Made by a program: the position numbers and the translations under genes. From the NCBI GenBank assembly GCA_005862285.1, contig SZXW01000010.1, positions 372,001-436,000 of the forward strand: a stretch of DNA of 64,000 bases, written 5' to 3'. Under the pieces are notes generated by a model that was not told the DNA's origin, did no database searches, and saw only the letters and a program-made list of their open reading frames with translations. Shown here piece after piece: positions 1-11,326 of this stretch. The number at the start of each line of letters is the position of its first letter. The first letter of the stretch is position 1. This DNA is from Chlorobium sp. (GTDB lineage Bacteria > Bacteroidota > Chlorobiia > Chlorobiales > Chlorobiaceae).

Positions 1-25
1 CCCCATTCCCCTGGAATATTTTGTG

Positions 26-1621
26 TCAGAACGACCTCAGGATGGTATCATTAAGGAAATGCTTGTCGTCAGTGCTCGGATAATCGGTCGTATAATGCAG
101 TCCTCTCGATTCCCGGCGTTTGATGGCGCTTTCGATGATGATGCTCGAAACCTTGATGATGTTGCGCAGTTCAAGAATCTGTGTGGTGATCTTGGTTTTC
201 TTGTAATACGCTTCAGTCTCCTCCTTTAAAAAATCCATTCGTCTTTTCGCCCTCTGGAGCCGGAGATCGCTCCGTACAATACCCACATAGTCGTTCATGA
301 CCTGCTGGGCTTCACGTTTGTTGTGCGATACAAGGATCCATTCTTCCGGATTGACGGTGCCGCTGTCATCCCAGTCAGGAAAATCGACAATGTTGTCAAC
401 ATGCACGATCTGCCCCCGGATATCGTTACATGAACGCCAGGCAAAGACAAGCGCTTCGAGCAGGGAGTTGCTTGCAAGCCGGTTCGCTCCGTGAACCCCG
501 GTGCAGCTTGTCTCCCCGCAGGCATAGAGGCGGTTGATCGTTGTCCTGCCTTGTTCATCCACCTTTATGCCGCCGCAGGAATAATGTGCGGCAGGGACGA
601 CCGGGATCATCTCCCTGGTCATATCGATGCCGAATTCAAGGCAGGTTTCATAAATATTCGGGAAATGCTCCCTCGTCTTGTCGGGATCGATATGCGTCAC
701 ATCAAGAAAAACACACTCTTCGCCGCTTTTCTTTATCTCAGAGTCAATAGCCCTGGCGACGATATCCCGCGAGGCAAGGTTCTGCCTTTTATCATATTTA
801 TGCATGAACTCCTGTCCGTTTTTCAGTCGCAGGATGCCCCCGAACCCTCGCACTGCTTCGGAAATGAGAAACGATTTCGCTTTCGGATGATAGAGCGAAG
901 TTGGGTGAAACTGGATAAACTCCATATTCGCGATTTCCGCCCCTGCCCGGTAACCCATAGCTACACCGTCCCCTGTGGCGATTTCGGGGTTAGTCGTGTA
1001 GGGGTATACATGACCGAGCCCGCCGGATGCGACCATCGTGATTTTTGCAAGGATTTTTTTCGGCTTCCTCTGCATGGAATCGAGCACATAAGCACCATAA
1101 CAGGTGATATCATTGGTTTTTATTCCGAGATGATGTTCGGTCAGCAGTTCGATGGCAATATGATGTTCGAGCAGTGTGATGTTCGGGTGGCTGTTGATCC
1201 GTTCGAGAAGCACGGTTTCCACTTCACGTCCGGTGAGATCTTTTGCATGTACGATCCTGCTTCTGGAGTGGCCGCCTTCCTTTCCGAGATGGAGATGGTG
1301 ATCGTCGGCTTTGGTGAACTGAACGCCGAGTTCCATGAGGCGTGTGATATGCCGGGGTCCTTCCCTGACCATGAGTTCGACCATTTCCGTGTTGCAGAGG
1401 CCGGCTCCGGCAATGAGGGTGTCGGAAACATGCAGTTCAGCACTGTCTGAGTGATCTATCGTAGCGGCTATACCTCCCTGCGCCCAGTTGGAATTGGATG
1501 TCGAGCTTTCTTTTTTCGTGATGATCGTAACCTCTGCGTGATCAGCCATGTGAATGGCAAAGTAAAGCCCGCCTATACCGCTGCCAATTACAAGCACATC
1601 GGTTTTTATCGCTTCAGTCAT
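26..1621 (-). CDS. nadB: L-aspartate oxidase
   Basis: Flavoprotein of 531 residues that oxidises L-aspartate to iminoaspartate, the first step of de novo NAD synthesis; NadA then condenses the product with dihydroxyacetone phosphate. The sequence shows the N-terminal dinucleotide-binding motif GSGIGG (residues 13-18), the [12 protein letters not shown] loop of the succinate dehydrogenase/aspartate oxidase flavoprotein family, the HPTSLYH active-site stretch, and a C-terminal helical domain. Length is normal for the family. It is the last gene of a minus-strand run, 92 bp downstream of the DedA gene. Its partner nadA lies about 10 kb away on the opposite strand, so the two are not in one operon here. 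Confidence 0.96.
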   Translation of the reverse strand: MTEAIKTDVLVIGSGIGGLYFAIHMADHAEVTIITKKESSTSNSNWAQGGIAATIDHSDSAELHVSDTLIAGAGLCNTEMVELMVREGPRHITRLMELGVQFTKADDHHLHLGKEGGHSRSRIVHAKDLTGREVETVLLERINSHPNITLLEHHIAIELLTEHHLGIKTNDITCYGAYVLDSMQRKPKKILAKITMVASGGLGHVYPYTTNPEIATGDGVAMGYRAGAEIANMEFIQFHPTSLYHPKAKSFLISEAVRGFGGILRLKNGQEFMHKYDKRQNLASRDIVARAIDSEIKKSGEECVFLDVTHIDPDKTREHFPNIYETCLEFGIDMTREMIPVVPAAHYSCGGIKVDEQGRTTINRLYACGETSCTGVHGANRLASNSLLEALVFAWRSCNDIRGQIVHVDNIVDFPDWDDSGTVNPEEWILVSHNKREAQQVMNDYVGIVRSDLRLQRAKRRMDFLKEETEAYYKKTKITTQILELRNIIKVSSIIIESAIKRRESRGLHYTTDYPSTDDKHFLNDTILRSF

Positions 1622-1713
1622 AACAGTGATGCAGGTTTAAAAAAGTTGATGTCAGGAAAATACCATTGCCAAGAGAAATATCCGTGATGCATGCCGTTAA
1701 AAAGCAGGCCCCT

Positions 1714-2340
1714 TCAACTTTTCTTTTTTTTCCATTTCAGGTTTTTCACGGAACTGGCAATGATGATGATGATTCCGGCAAAGATAACGTAATGGATATA
1801 GCTGACAATTCCAGGGAAAGCATTTGCAATGAAATATCCGGCCATGGTAAAGCAGAGCACCCAGATAACGGCCCCTGAAACGCTGTAGAACAGGAAGGAA
1901 CGGTAGGGCATATTGGCGACACCGGCAAGTGATGCGGCAAAACTGCGCACAACAGGCACAAAACGTGCAAGGAAAACCGTTTTCGATCCGTGTTTCCGGT
2001 AAAATTCACGGGTTTTCTCGAGGTGTTCCGTATGAAAAAACCTCGATTCTTTTTTCTCGAAGACCCTTTTCTGCAAAAGCTTTCCAACGATATACCCTGT
2101 AGTGTCGCCGCAGATCGCTCCCGATGAAAGGGTTACGATGACCGTGACGATATCGAGATTGCCCGAAGCGGCTATCAGGCCCGCGGTGATGAGAAGGGAA
2201 TCTCCCGGAAGAAAAAAACCTGCAAAAAGTCCCGTCTCGGCAAAAACTATGAAGAACAGCAGCAGGTAGCCTCCCCAGAGGATCAGCTCATCGAGGGTAT
2301 GGATATTCTGTAACGATGAAAGGAAACTCATGCGCGGCAA
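1714..2340 (-). CDS. DedA-family inner-membrane protein
   Basis: Integral membrane protein of 208 residues of the DedA/VTT family, several members of which act in lipid (undecaprenyl phosphate or phospholipid) translocation and membrane homeostasis. Family hallmarks are visible: an acidic residue followed by the PGDSLL loop, the [10 protein letters not shown] motif, the basic linker, and the conserved [16 protein letters not shown] re-entrant segment with its arginines. About five hydrophobic segments are evident. It is separated by 160 bp and a strong hairpin from the upstream arginine decarboxylase gene. The specific substrate cannot be read from the sequence. Confidence 0.88.
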   Translation of the reverse strand: MPRMSFLSSLQNIHTLDELILWGGYLLLFFIVFAETGLFAGFFLPGDSLLITAGLIAASGNLDIVTVIVTLSSGAICGDTTGYIVGKLLQKRVFEKKESRFFHTEHLEKTREFYRKHGSKTVFLARFVPVVRSFAASLAGVANMPYRSFLFYSVSGAVIWVLCFTMAGYFIANAFPGIVSYIHYVIFAGIIIIIASSVKNLKWKKKKS

Positions 2341-2383
2341 CGGGAGTTTGAATGTTATCCACCACTTTGCGCTGCATGATGAA

Positions 2384-2418
2384 AACGGGGAGCAGGATCA
2401 AATTTCCTGTTCCCCGTT
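2384..2418 (-). terminator. Strong hairpin, probable terminator after pdaD
   Basis: Inverted repeat with arms AACGGGGA-N-CAGGA and TCCTG-N-TCCCCGTT around a 7-nt loop, giving 13 pairs and one mismatch. It lies between the pdaD stop and the dedA start, both on the minus strand. Only a short U-run (TTTT) follows on the minus strand, so termination is likely but not certain. Confidence 0.6.
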
Positions 2419-2500
2419 CAGCAGGCTTTTTTAATTCATGATCAGCAGTCCCTTTCCTTCTGTACAAGCACGAGTGGCTTCAGCAGACAGAAATGAACCT

Positions 2501-3046
2501 TTATGGAAGCAGTACTGCGCAGGAAATGACCGTTGTCCAGAGACCGTTGTCGCCTTCGGCTGACTGGGTGATATTGTAGGAGTTGATGATCTTGCCGCTC
2601 ATCTTGTAGATGCCTTCCCGTTCGTCCCAGTCCTGGTTTGGATCGAATGCTATGCCGAGCGTTGTGGCAAGCATGGTTGCAGCGAGATCCTCGGCATATT
2701 CGCCGGACTGCTCTGCAGATTCACCGAAAGGATGGTGCTCCGAAAGGTAACCATACTGTGACTCATCGGCAGGAATGGCAACTCCGACCGAAGCCGCGAT
2801 GAGGCGGTTGAATTCGTTTGTTGAATTGCGTGCTAAAACAGCGAACGTGATCTGACCTGGAGAAAGGAGTTTAATTCCTTCTTCCACACTGATGCGTTGA
2901 CAATGAGGGGGGAAAATACTCGATACAGTAACCAGATTGCATTTTTCGATTTTTGCATCTCTCAAGGCAAGCTCGAATGAGGAGAGATATTCCTTGTGTC
3001 TTCCCACACCTTTGGTGAAAAAAACTTTTGTCGGGACAAATGACAA
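2501..3046 (-). CDS. pdaD: Pyruvoyl-dependent arginine decarboxylase, copy 1
   Basis: Makes agmatine from arginine, an entry to polyamine synthesis. The 181-residue proenzyme self-cleaves at a Ser-Ser pair to create the pyruvoyl cofactor; the pair is visible at residues 42-43 in the stretch [13 protein letters not shown], where family members are cut. The start is TTG, preceded at 7 nt by a full AGGAGG ribosome-binding site, which decides the start. A second copy at 48.6 kb is about 90% identical (19 differences counted by eye) and also has a TTG start. The gene lies 80 bp downstream of tyrS, on the same strand. Confidence 0.93.
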   Translation of the reverse strand: MSFVPTKVFFTKGVGRHKEYLSSFELALRDAKIEKCNLVTVSSIFPPHCQRISVEEGIKLLSPGQITFAVLARNSTNEFNRLIAASVGVAIPADESQYGYLSEHHPFGESAEQSGEYAEDLAATMLATTLGIAFDPNQDWDEREGIYKMSGKIINSYNITQSAEGDNGLWTTVISCAVLLP

Positions 3047-3126
3047 TGACGTGCCTCCTGATGGGTTAGTTGTTCAATACTTTTCCAGTTTTGAAACTGA
3101 GCAATTATAGGAAAAACCCTTGGTAT

Positions 3127-4344
3127 TCAAAACGATTTTTTTGCGGCGACTTTGAAAAATTTTCTTTTTCCGGCTTTGATTATTTTCGGATAATGATCGA
3201 GTTCGACATGGATATTCATATCGCCGATTTTTTCATCGCCGACGGTTACCGCTTTCTGCTGGATCATCCTTCTCGCATCGCTTTTTGATGAAGCCGCTCC
3301 TGCCGCGACCAGAATATCGACCAGGGGTTTCGAGGGTTCTTCAAACTCGAACAGCTCGATGTTTTCCGGAGCTTTTTTATGAATGAACACCTGATCGAAA
3401 TGTGTTTCAGCTTCTTCTGCATGTTGTGGCGAATAATACTGCGCTACGATCTGCCTTGCCAGATTGCGTTTTGCGGTCCTGGGGTCAACTTCGTGTTTTT
3501 CAAGAATGTTCCCTCTCTCGTCATGATCCTGCGGCATGAGCAGGCGGCAGTAAGTCTCGATTAACGGATCAGGAATCGAGAGTACCTTGCCATACATATC
3601 CGAAGGCGGATCGTTGAAACAGATCGCATTGCCGAGCGATTTCGACATTTTTTCCTCCCCGGCCGTTCCGACAAGCAAGGGCATGGTAATACATACCTGC
3701 GGTTCTATGCCGTATTCGCGCTGAAGGTCCCTGCCTACCAGGAGATTGAATTTCTGATCGGTGCCGCCGAGTTCCACGTCGTTTTTCAGATGTACCGAAT
3801 CCATGCCCTGGGCGAGGGGATAGAGAAATTCGTGAATCGAGATCGGTTCCTGCGAACGGTACCGGCGCTCGAAATCGTCCCTTTCGAGCATTCGCGCAAC
3901 GGTATAGTGGCTTGAAAGCCTGATGACATCGGCGAACTGCATGTTTCCGAGCCAGTCTGAATTATAGCAGATCGTGGTTTTTTCAGGGTCGAGGATTTTC
4001 GAGGCCTGTTCGAAGTAGCTCTGTCCGTTCAGGCGTGTCTCTTCAGCGGTGAGCTGCGGCCTTGTTTTGCTTTTACCCGAGGGGTCGCCGATCATGGCGG
4101 TAAAATCACCGATGATGAGAATGGCTTCGTGGCCGAGATCCTGAAACTCCCTGAGCTTGCGCAGCACCACGGAATGTCCGAGATGGAGATCCGGCCTCGA
4201 AGGATCGGCACCGAGCTTTATCCTGAGCGGTTTACTTGTCTTATGGCTTTTCTGGAGCTTCCGTTCGAGTTCGTCGACACTGATGATTTCAACGGTATTA
4301 CCGGTAATGATATCGATCTGTTCCTTTACTGATGGAAAATGCAT
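3127..4344 (-). CDS. tyrS: Tyrosyl-tRNA synthetase
   Basis: Class I aminoacyl-tRNA synthetase of 405 residues that charges tRNA-Tyr. The HIGH motif appears as HLGH (residues 54-57) after the [10 protein letters not shown] stretch, and KMSKS is at about residues 231-235. A C-terminal S4 RNA-binding domain contains [17 protein letters not shown]. The motif context ([18 protein letters not shown]) resembles the TyrZ-type bacterial subgroup more than E. coli TyrS. It sits 18 bp downstream of smpB in the same operon-like run. Confidence 0.96.
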   Translation of the reverse strand: MHFPSVKEQIDIITGNTVEIISVDELERKLQKSHKTSKPLRIKLGADPSRPDLHLGHSVVLRKLREFQDLGHEAILIIGDFTAMIGDPSGKSKTRPQLTAEETRLNGQSYFEQASKILDPEKTTICYNSDWLGNMQFADVIRLSSHYTVARMLERDDFERRYRSQEPISIHEFLYPLAQGMDSVHLKNDVELGGTDQKFNLLVGRDLQREYGIEPQVCITMPLLVGTAGEEKMSKSLGNAICFNDPPSDMYGKVLSIPDPLIETYCRLLMPQDHDERGNILEKHEVDPRTAKRNLARQIVAQYYSPQHAEEAETHFDQVFIHKKAPENIELFEFEEPSKPLVDILVAAGAASSKSDARRMIQQKAVTVGDEKIGDMNIHVELDHYPKIIKAGKRKFFKVAAKKSF

Positions 4345-4362
4345 GAAATGAAATATTTATTT

Positions 4363-4836
4363 TCAGTATTGTTTTTTCAGTTGCTGCAGCTGGCGCTCGT
4401 TTTCCCTGGATTTGATGGTTTCCCGTTTGTCGTAGAGTTTCTTGCCTTTTGCGAGGGCCAGTTCGATTTTCAGGATGCCTTTTGCAGTGAAGAATGCCTT
4501 GAGCGGAACAAGGGTCAGGCCTTTTTCCTGGATTTTTGCCTGAATTTTGCGGATCTCGTCTTTGTGCAGCAGCAGCTTGCGGCTTCTTTTCGGTTCGAGC
4601 TTATCGATATGGGTGTGTTCGTATGGCGTGATCTGCATGTTTTCCAGCCAGATTTCGCCGTGATGGATAATGGCGAAACTGTCGTTGAGGCTTGCATTTC
4701 CCAGCCGGACAGATTTAACCTCACTTCCGAACAACTGAATCCCTGTCACGATGGTATCGAGAATCGAATACTCAAAACGGGCTTTCCTGTTTTGAATCGA
4801 CTGGACGTATTGCCGGGTTTGCTGTTTTTTCGACAC
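4363..4836 (-). CDS. smpB: SsrA-binding protein SmpB
   Basis: tmRNA-binding partner that brings SsrA RNA to stalled ribosomes in trans-translation. The 157-residue protein shows the conserved core [24 protein letters not shown], then [11 protein letters not shown], and the basic C-terminal tail [17 protein letters not shown] that enters the mRNA channel. Length is typical. It lies 9 bp after the FAD oxidase gene and 18 bp before tyrS. No tmRNA gene was seen in the window. Confidence 0.96.
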   Translation of the reverse strand: MSKKQQTRQYVQSIQNRKARFEYSILDTIVTGIQLFGSEVKSVRLGNASLNDSFAIIHHGEIWLENMQITPYEHTHIDKLEPKRSRKLLLHKDEIRKIQAKIQEKGLTLVPLKAFFTAKGILKIELALAKGKKLYDKRETIKSRENERQLQQLKKQY

Positions 4837-4845
4837 CTTGAGTAG

Positions 4846-6339
4846 TTATTTCACAGGTTGTTCGGTTGCAAGATATCGCTCGGGCACGAGATTGCCTCTG
4901 TTGAGAATCAGCGATGGATCGAGGATTTTTTTTATCCTGACCATTTCCATGATGCCGCTTTCCTTATACATTTCGACAAGATATTCCGATTTCAGCTTGC
5001 CGATGCCGTGTTCCGCTGAGAGAGTCCCTCCAAGCTGCAGAGCCTTCCCGACGAATTTCCGGTACAGGGCTTTTGCCTGCAGGAATTCGTCATGGTTGCG
5101 CGGCAGGATATTCAGATGCACATGAGCATTTCCTATATGACCGAAAATAATATAGACAAAGCCCTGTTGTTCACAAGAGCTTTTGTAAAAATCGAATAGC
5201 TCCCTGAATGCTTCATCGGGAACAGCCATGTCGGTACTGATTTTGCTTTCCTGCTGCCTGCTCAGCCAGTCGTTGACGAGCAGGGGCAGCGAATGACGGA
5301 ACTCCCGGAGCCTCGTCTGGTCTTCACGGTCGAGCGCCATCCAGGATTCATCGGTCATGGCGCCGCAAGATTCCATCAGTTCGAAAAGCAATTCGAGATG
5401 CTCTTCCCGACTGTTCTCCGTCGATTCAAGTTCGATGAAAACAGCGCCTGCCGATTTCACAGGAACGTCGGGATATTTCCCGGCGAGGAAACCGAGCGAA
5501 TTGCGGTCAAAAAACTCGATAGCCCTTGGATTCAGAGCGTTTGCGGAATTTTTCAGGAGAGTAACGAACCTGAACAGATCGTCATGCTCCATGAAATAAA
5601 CAAGCGCTGAAAGAACGGTTTCCGGAAGAGGAATGAGACTGAGATCGGCTTCTGCAATGACGCCGAGGGTTCCTTCGGAACCGATGAAAAGGTCGATGAG
5701 GTCCATCCGTTCGCCGGAAAAATATCCCGCATTGTGCTTCGAGGTGTCAGGCATCCGGTATTGAGGGCTCTGGAAAGTTATCTCACCGGCAATCGGAAGA
5801 TTCAGGCGGAACATCCCTTTTTCATCAGCCCTGCAGGTGCCTCTGGAAAGGTCGAGCACATCTCCCTCGGGAAGCACCACAAGAATTCTCGATATATGGT
5901 TTCTTGTCGGTCCGTATTTGAATGTTCTTGCACCGGATGAGTTGTTGGCTATCGTGCTGCCGATAAAACAGAGTTTTTCCGTTGGATCGGGCGGATAAAG
6001 CCAGCCGCAGGCTTCGGTTTTCTTCTGGATCTCCTCGAGAACCGCTCCTGCCTGTACTGTAATGACCGCATTGCCGTCATCGAGCTTCCGGGGTTCACCG
6101 ATCCGGTTCAGCTGCTGCATGGAAATGACATGATCGCCGAATGGAATTCTGCCGCCGGTCGTTCCGGTGCCGTTTCCGGCAATGGTGAATCGCCGGTTAC
6201 TGGAAACAGCTGTTGCAAGAAGCTCAGTAAGTTCTTCTACCGTTTCCGGGAAAAATACACCGGGAGTATACCCGTTTTTAATATTGCTGGTATCCTCAAG
6301 AAAGCTTCTGATTGATGACGGATCGGCTTTGTATATCAT
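4846..6339 (-). CDS. FAD-linked oxidase of the GlcD/D-lactate dehydrogenase type
   Basis: Flavin-dependent 2-hydroxyacid dehydrogenase of 497 residues. The N-terminal FAD_binding_4 region (about residues 30-210) contains [18 protein letters not shown] and the [16 protein letters not shown] loop. The C-terminal FAD-oxidase domain has [13 protein letters not shown] and ends with the [10 protein letters not shown] segment typical of GlcD, D-lactate dehydrogenase and D-2-hydroxyglutarate dehydrogenase. Substrate cannot be assigned; glycolate and D-lactate are the usual ones. No glcE or glcF homologue is adjacent. It lies between mrdA (20 bp) and smpB (9 bp), so it is probably co-transcribed with cell-shape genes. 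Confidence 0.85.
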   Translation of the reverse strand: MIYKADPSSIRSFLEDTSNIKNGYTPGVFFPETVEELTELLATAVSSNRRFTIAGNGTGTTGGRIPFGDHVISMQQLNRIGEPRKLDDGNAVITVQAGAVLEEIQKKTEACGWLYPPDPTEKLCFIGSTIANNSSGARTFKYGPTRNHISRILVVLPEGDVLDLSRGTCRADEKGMFRLNLPIAGEITFQSPQYRMPDTSKHNAGYFSGERMDLIDLFIGSEGTLGVIAEADLSLIPLPETVLSALVYFMEHDDLFRFVTLLKNSANALNPRAIEFFDRNSLGFLAGKYPDVPVKSAGAVFIELESTENSREEHLELLFELMESCGAMTDESWMALDREDQTRLREFRHSLPLLVNDWLSRQQESKISTDMAVPDEAFRELFDFYKSSCEQQGFVYIIFGHIGNAHVHLNILPRNHDEFLQAKALYRKFVGKALQLGGTLSAEHGIGKLKSEYLVEMYKESGIMEMVRIKKILDPSLILNRGNLVPERYLATEQPVK

Positions 6340-6359
6340 TCTTCGTTCCTTTCCGTCTT

Positions 6360-9227
6360 TTAGTCCACCGGTTTTTCAGGCGCCGGATTTGACTCCGATG
6401 ATGGTTTTGCGTTTCTGCCGGAACTGGTTTTGCTGCCGGAAGAAGGTTTTGTGCTTTTATCGGAAGCTGGTTTTTCTCCGCTGCTGGGCTTCACATTCGT
6501 ATCGGTACCCGTTTTGTTCGCGGAACCCGGTTTTTCGTTTCTATCAACAGACAGCTTGTCACTGGCCGTAGATTTGACATTCTTTTCGCCAGCAGTCTTT
6601 TCGCTGCCGGTGAGCTTTTTATTGTTATCCCCTTCCGGTTTCGTGGTAACGGCCGGCTTTGCTTTTTTTGGAGTTGCAGGCTTTGTAACCGTTTCAGGAG
6701 TCATTGCTGTAACGGCTGGCGGCTTCGCTTTAGCATGAAGCGGCTTTTTAGTCTGAGCAGGATTGCTGTCCTCAGCGGGATTTGCCGGTTTATCCGGCAC
6801 CTGCCTTTCTGCTGGCTGAATAATCTTTTTAACCGCAACCGGTTTTTTATCCGAAGGCGATGTAACCGTTTTGACAGGCGCCGGTTTTATTTCTTGCACA
6901 GGAACTGCTGACGTTCCGGAAACCGGCTTTTCGACAGCCGGCAACACCTTTTTGGACGAAGCCGGATTCATACCGGCAGCTGGAACTGCTGACGGAACAG
7001 ATGCAGGTTTGGTTACAGGTGCCGGTATAACCTGCTTTGCAGGAGCCGGCTTTGTGTCTGTTCCCTGAATCGGCGTTGAAACAGGGGCACGTTTGATTTC
7101 TGCGGCCGGTGTGACTGTCTTAACCTGAGCCGGCTTTAAAGCGGGCGCAGGAACTGCTGATGTACCTGACACGGGCTTTGCTGCAGGAGGGATAACCTGC
7201 TTTACCTGAACCGGTTTTGCTGCTGTTTCAGGAGTTGATTTTGTGACTGGAGCAGGTTTGATTTCTGCTGCAGGATTTACCGCTTTGCCTTGTATCTGCT
7301 TTCCTTGAGGCGGAACCAATTTTTTATCAGGAATCGGTATGATCTTGGCAGGCGGCATTGTCGTTGCCCCGGTATCCGGATTGACGGATTCGATGTACGG
7401 CAGATCATTGTAGACACTGTCCGAAGGTGCATTTCCGGTCGGTTTTTCAGCTGTGCCGGTTGAAGAGGTCTGATCGTCACCCTTCAGGTAATACTTGATG
7501 AGAGCACCGGCTATCGGAGCGGAAATGGCTCCGCCGAAGCCAGCATTTTCAACAAGGACCGCAATGGCAATTTTCGGGTTCTCGGCAGGAGCGAAGGCAA
7601 TAAACCAGGCATGGGATTTGCCATGAGGATTCTGTGCCGTACCGGTTTTACCGGCTACAACCACATCAGGAACCTGGGAAAGTTTTCCGGTGCCTCTTTC
7701 GACAACGCCGATCATACCATCATGAATGAGGTCAAAAGTCGATTTCGAAATTGGAAGCTGCCGCTTGGCATAAATGAAGGGAATGTATTGATCTGTAGCG
7801 GTATCGCGGTAACCGTTGACGATATGCGGCTGCAGAAGAGTTCCTCTGTTGCCGATAGCCGCGGCATATGCAGCAAGCTGAACAGGAGTGACACCGACTT
7901 CACCCTGTCCGATCGCAAGGCTTACCAGATAGCCTTTTGTCCATTTATCTTTTCCGTATCGGCTGTCGTAATATTCGGTCGAAGGCAGAATCCCTGACCG
8001 CTCGTTGGGCAGATCGATACCGGTTCTGTCTCCGAACCCGAACATCCGGCCGTATTTTGTCCAGTTATCGAAACCGATATTGAACATGAGGTTATAAAAA
8101 TAGACGTTCGAGGAAACAGTGATAGCCTCCCTCATGTCACAAAGACCATGCCCTTTACCTTCATTGCTGAGAAAACGCCGGTTTCCGAAGACAAAACTGC
8201 CGTTATCGAGGATTTTCTTTTTCGGGTCCATTGTTTTTTCTTCGAGTGCGGCCATCGCCGAAACCATCTTGAAGGTCGAACCGGGAGGATAGGCTGCCTG
8301 GACCGCCCGGTTGATAAGGGGTTTCATGGGAGAAGTGACAACGGCGTTCCAGCCCGCTCTGTCAGTCGAACCGTTGAATATTTCGAGGCTGAAATCAGGC
8401 ACGCTGGTCATCGCGAGAATTCCGCCTGTCGCAGGATCCAGTGCAACTACAGCACCGGATTTGCCTGTTTTCCTGAGCAGCTGTTCGGCGCGTTTCTGAA
8501 GGCCGGCATCGACCGAGAGATAAAGATCATCACCCCGGACACAGGGGATGTCGTTTTTCCCCTCGTTGTATTTTCCCGCAAATTTTCCGAAAGGGGTAAC
8601 CAGATCATAATTGACCCCCTTGAACCCTTTCAGGCGGTCTTCATATATTTTCTCCAGCCCACTGTACCCGATTTTGTCATTCTGGACATAGCCCTGCTCG
8701 GCAAGTACCTCGAGTTCGTTTTTTGGTATCGGCTGTAAATAACCGAAAAGATGAGTACCGTTGAGAGAGTCGGCATATTTCCTTTTATTCTCCGTTTCTA
8801 TGGACACTCCGGGAATCTGCCACAGATTTTCCGTAAGCCTTGCTATAATGACAGGGTTGGGATTATATGCTATAACAATCGGTGTATAGCGATTGAAAGC
8901 ATGCCCTTTTGCGATCTTTTCAGCAAGCTCTTCTTCCGGCATTTCCATAAGCTTTGCGAGAAAAGCTATCCGGTTTTTTTTGAATTCGTCAGGTATGATT
9001 CTGATCGTGTAGAGCGGCTGGTTATCGACCATGACAACACCATGACGATCGATCATTCTTCCTCTCGGAGGCTCTACCCAAATCCTGCGAATGCTGCTGA
9101 TTCCCGCCATGGTTCCCATTTTCTGGGACTCGACAACCTGAAGGTAGAACAGGCGGCCAATCAGAACAGCAAAAACGGCAATGAAAAAATATGTTACGAG
9201 TGCTGTGCCTCGCCGGATGATATCCAT
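6360..9227 (-). CDS. mrdA: Penicillin-binding protein 2 with a long Pro/Lys/Ala-rich tail
   Basis: Peptidoglycan DD-transpeptidase of the elongasome, anchored by one N-terminal membrane helix. Present are the PBP dimerisation region, the active-site SXXK motif (PPGSTFKMV), SSN, and the KTGTAQN motif. The catalytic part ends near residue 582, where ordinary PBP2 proteins stop. About 370 further residues form a low-complexity tail of imperfect blocks such as [17 protein letters not shown], later turning Ser/Lys/Asp/Gly-rich. The tail is in frame and continuous. It should be periplasmic and could span or bind the cell wall. The gene is 5 bp downstream of mreD. Confidence is high for the enzyme; the role of the tail is unknown. 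Confidence 0.93.
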   Translation of the reverse strand: MDIIRRGTALVTYFFIAVFAVLIGRLFYLQVVESQKMGTMAGISSIRRIWVEPPRGRMIDRHGVVMVDNQPLYTIRIIPDEFKKNRIAFLAKLMEMPEEELAEKIAKGHAFNRYTPIVIAYNPNPVIIARLTENLWQIPGVSIETENKRKYADSLNGTHLFGYLQPIPKNELEVLAEQGYVQNDKIGYSGLEKIYEDRLKGFKGVNYDLVTPFGKFAGKYNEGKNDIPCVRGDDLYLSVDAGLQKRAEQLLRKTGKSGAVVALDPATGGILAMTSVPDFSLEIFNGSTDRAGWNAVVTSPMKPLINRAVQAAYPPGSTFKMVSAMAALEEKTMDPKKKILDNGSFVFGNRRFLSNEGKGHGLCDMREAITVSSNVYFYNLMFNIGFDNWTKYGRMFGFGDRTGIDLPNERSGILPSTEYYDSRYGKDKWTKGYLVSLAIGQGEVGVTPVQLAAYAAAIGNRGTLLQPHIVNGYRDTATDQYIPFIYAKRQLPISKSTFDLIHDGMIGVVERGTGKLSQVPDVVVAGKTGTAQNPHGKSHAWFIAFAPAENPKIAIAVLVENAGFGGAISAPIAGALIKYYLKGDDQTSSTGTAEKPTGNAPSDSVYNDLPYIESVNPDTGATTMPPAKIIPIPDKKLVPPQGKQIQGKAVNPAAEIKPAPVTKSTPETAAKPVQVKQVIPPAAKPVSGTSAVPAPALKPAQVKTVTPAAEIKRAPVSTPIQGTDTKPAPAKQVIPAPVTKPASVPSAVPAAGMNPASSKKVLPAVEKPVSGTSAVPVQEIKPAPVKTVTSPSDKKPVAVKKIIQPAERQVPDKPANPAEDSNPAQTKKPLHAKAKPPAVTAMTPETVTKPATPKKAKPAVTTKPEGDNNKKLTGSEKTAGEKNVKSTASDKLSVDRNEKPGSANKTGTDTNVKPSSGEKPASDKSTKPSSGSKTSSGRNAKPSSESNPAPEKPVD

Positions 9228-9232
9228 TTACT

Positions 9233-9736
9233 TCAGTCCAGAAGAATTTTTTTCAGAAACAAAAGGTTAATGATAAAAGCGAGGACCAGCGTAAGGGCTG
9301 ATTTAAGCAGACCGAAAGCTGCGATTCCTATAGCCGGCGGAAATCCCAGCGGGTTGTATACAGCTGCGATAATAGCGCTCGAAGCAAAACCGGCAAAAAT
9401 AATCGCAATGTAGATCCTTTTTGTTTTCTGCTTTGCAGTTGCATGGCTGTTTTCAGGCACATTGAAATACCCGGCAAGAAAACCTTCAACCGTTTTTGCA
9501 AGCATGATCCATCCTATCAGCATTCCCGAACTTTCGGAAAATATACCAAGGATAGCACCTGCAATGAACCCGAAGCTTGCGCTTGCTCTCTGACTAATCG
9601 TAACACCTACAAGTGCGAGAAAAATCGTTGTGACGTCAGGGGTGACGTTCAGAACGGCAGCATACGACAACCCGAAAATCTGGATTGCCAGGACGATACA
9701 GAACACAACGATCAGGAATGGAATATCTTTTATCAC
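9233..9736 (-). CDS. mreD: Rod shape-determining protein MreD
   Basis: Small hydrophobic membrane protein of 167 residues, the MreD component of the elongasome. It has about five transmembrane segments and little else by way of motifs. Identification rests on size, hydrophobicity and position between mreC (17 bp upstream) and mrdA (5 bp downstream), the standard mreCD-mrdA order. mreB is present in this window but 8 kb away on the other strand. Confidence 0.85.
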   Translation of the reverse strand: MIKDIPFLIVVFCIVLAIQIFGLSYAAVLNVTPDVTTIFLALVGVTISQRASASFGFIAGAILGIFSESSGMLIGWIMLAKTVEGFLAGYFNVPENSHATAKQKTKRIYIAIIFAGFASSAIIAAVYNPLGFPPAIGIAAFGLLKSALTLVLAFIINLLFLKKILLD

Positions 9737-9753
9737 AATTCGATAAAGAAAAA

Positions 9754-10629
9754 TTATTGTATTTCGTTTTCGTTTGAAGGGACACTGCTTGTTTTGAGCA
9801 GTCCCGTTTTTTCATGTTCGGCTTTCAACGGTGCGATCAGTACATATGACAAGGTCGAATAATCAACCGCAAGCTGCACCTCGACACGGTAAAAAAGCTT
9901 GTCGGGTTTCATGCTGATCACCCTTCCTACAGGGATACCACGAACTGAAAAAGTGCTGAAATCGGATGTGAGCATCCGTTCATTGATTTTCAGAGAAGTG
10001 CTGATAGGTATATGCTCGACTTCGGCAATATCCTCCCTTCCTCCGCTCCAGCTCAGGATTCCCATGCTGTTGGACTTGTCAGACTCCACGATAACCTTGA
10101 ACTCATGATGAATCAGGGGCATGACTTTCGAATAGTGCTCCGACACAAAAACAACCCTGCCGACAAGTCCGGAAGGAGTGAAAACCGTCATATTCTGTTT
10201 TATACCCCTTTCATTTCCGACATTGATGATGAGCATATTTTCACGGTCGCTGAATTTGCGGCCTACAACTTTCGCTATAATGAAACGCGATGCGTTAATG
10301 GTAGTATCGGCAACAAGTTTATACCGGCTCTTTTCATCTGCGATCTCAGCATCCTGTTTCATGATTTTCGAAAGGAGTGTAGCGTTTACCGCAAGCAGCC
10401 TTTCATTTTCGTTCTGGACATTGAATATTTCACCGATATCTGTCACTTTCTCACTCAGGAAAGAACTGAATTCAATCGCGCCTGTACGGATCGCATCAAG
10501 GGTTTCCCTGTTCTGTAATTTTATGAAAAGCACCGAAATACTGCAGTACAGAAGAAAAAGCAGGTAAGTGCTGTATCTATTTATAAAAGCGGTATATCGG
10601 CGAAATTTGTCGTTTTCAGTATTAAACAT
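9754..10629 (-). CDS. mreC: Rod shape-determining protein MreC
   Basis: Periplasmic scaffold of the elongasome, 291 residues. One N-terminal membrane helix (about 17-37) is followed by a coiled-coil region (ENERLLAVNATLLSKIMKQDAEIADEKSRY) and the double beta-barrel domain with TPSGLVGRVVFVSEHYSKVMPLIH and a central SDKSNSMGILSWSGG loop. It is the first gene of the mreC-mreD-mrdA run and is divergent from the GroES-like gene. The 218-bp gap between them must hold both promoters. Confidence 0.92.
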   Translation of the reverse strand: MFNTENDKFRRYTAFINRYSTYLLFLLYCSISVLFIKLQNRETLDAIRTGAIEFSSFLSEKVTDIGEIFNVQNENERLLAVNATLLSKIMKQDAEIADEKSRYKLVADTTINASRFIIAKVVGRKFSDRENMLIINVGNERGIKQNMTVFTPSGLVGRVVFVSEHYSKVMPLIHHEFKVIVESDKSNSMGILSWSGGREDIAEVEHIPISTSLKINERMLTSDFSTFSVRGIPVGRVISMKPDKLFYRVEVQLAVDYSTLSYVLIAPLKAEHEKTGLLKTSSVPSNENEIQ

Positions 10630-10847
10630 TTGATCTGAACTATTCAGCGCGAGTTAAAGTAACAGAATTTATAACAGCGGATAGCAGTTGAATGATTGTC
10701 ATATGGTTTTTTTTCTTTCGAAGGGAGAAATCAAGTTCATTTACCAGGCATGTTCAAGCTGATTTGCCCGGCGCATAATTTTTCTTACATTTTCCTCATC
10801 TAACGGAAGCAGAAAACACTTCAGTACAATACGTCGAGAGCAAACAT

Positions 10848-11237
10848 ATGACACAAAACGGAAATATAACAGATAAATTTGTTGTTGTTGGTGACAGAGT
10901 TTTAATCAAGCCTAAATCTTTTGACGAAAGAACGAAGTCCGGTATTTATCTTCCGCCCGGTGTACAGGAAAAAGAGAAAATACAGAGCGGCTATGTTGTC
11001 AAAACCGGTCCCGGTTATCCGGTCGGCCCCCCGCCCGAGTCCGACGAACCATGGAAAGAACGTGTTTCAGTTGCGCAGTATATTCCTCTTCAGGCAAAAG
11101 TCGGGGACCTTGCGATTTTTATCCAGAGCAGTTCCTATGAAATCGAATATGAAGACGAACGGTATATCATTGTCCCTAACTCGGCCATCCTTGTTCTTAT
11201 CAGGGAAGATGACGATCTCGATTACTATCTCAAATAA
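10848..11237 (+). CDS. GroES-family (Cpn10-like) co-chaperone paralogue
   Basis: Protein of 129 residues with a Cpn10 fold signature: VVGDRVLIKPKSFDERTKSGIYLPP at the N-terminus and VGDLAIFIQSSSYEIEYEDERYIIV followed by an acidic C-terminus. It is about 30 residues longer than GroES. An extra stretch PPPESDEPWKERVSVAQYIPLQ sits in the middle of the barrel, where GroES has a short strand connection. No groEL is adjacent, so this is more likely the stand-alone GroES-like protein seen in Chlorobi/Bacteroidetes than the chaperonin lid itself. Function is unproven. Confidence 0.8.
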   Translation: MTQNGNITDKFVVVGDRVLIKPKSFDERTKSGIYLPPGVQEKEKIQSGYVVKTGPGYPVGPPPESDEPWKERVSVAQYIPLQAKVGDLAIFIQSSSYEIEYEDERYIIVPNSAILVLIREDDDLDYYLK

Positions 11238-11326
11238 TCCTTCACCGGGAATCCTGCCACTGTAAAAAGGGTTGAACATGATCCCTTCGCCAGCAACTCC
11301 GCTTTTTTAAACGATTGATCCAGATT

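Noticed and set aside
491-1450. 319-codon plus-strand frame inside nadB
   Set aside because: It is an antisense shadow of a fully supported nadB frame, with no family features or ribosome-binding site.
6430-7068. Plus-strand frames inside the mrdA tail
   Set aside because: Antisense of a low-complexity Pro/Lys/Ala-rich coding region gives long open frames by composition alone.
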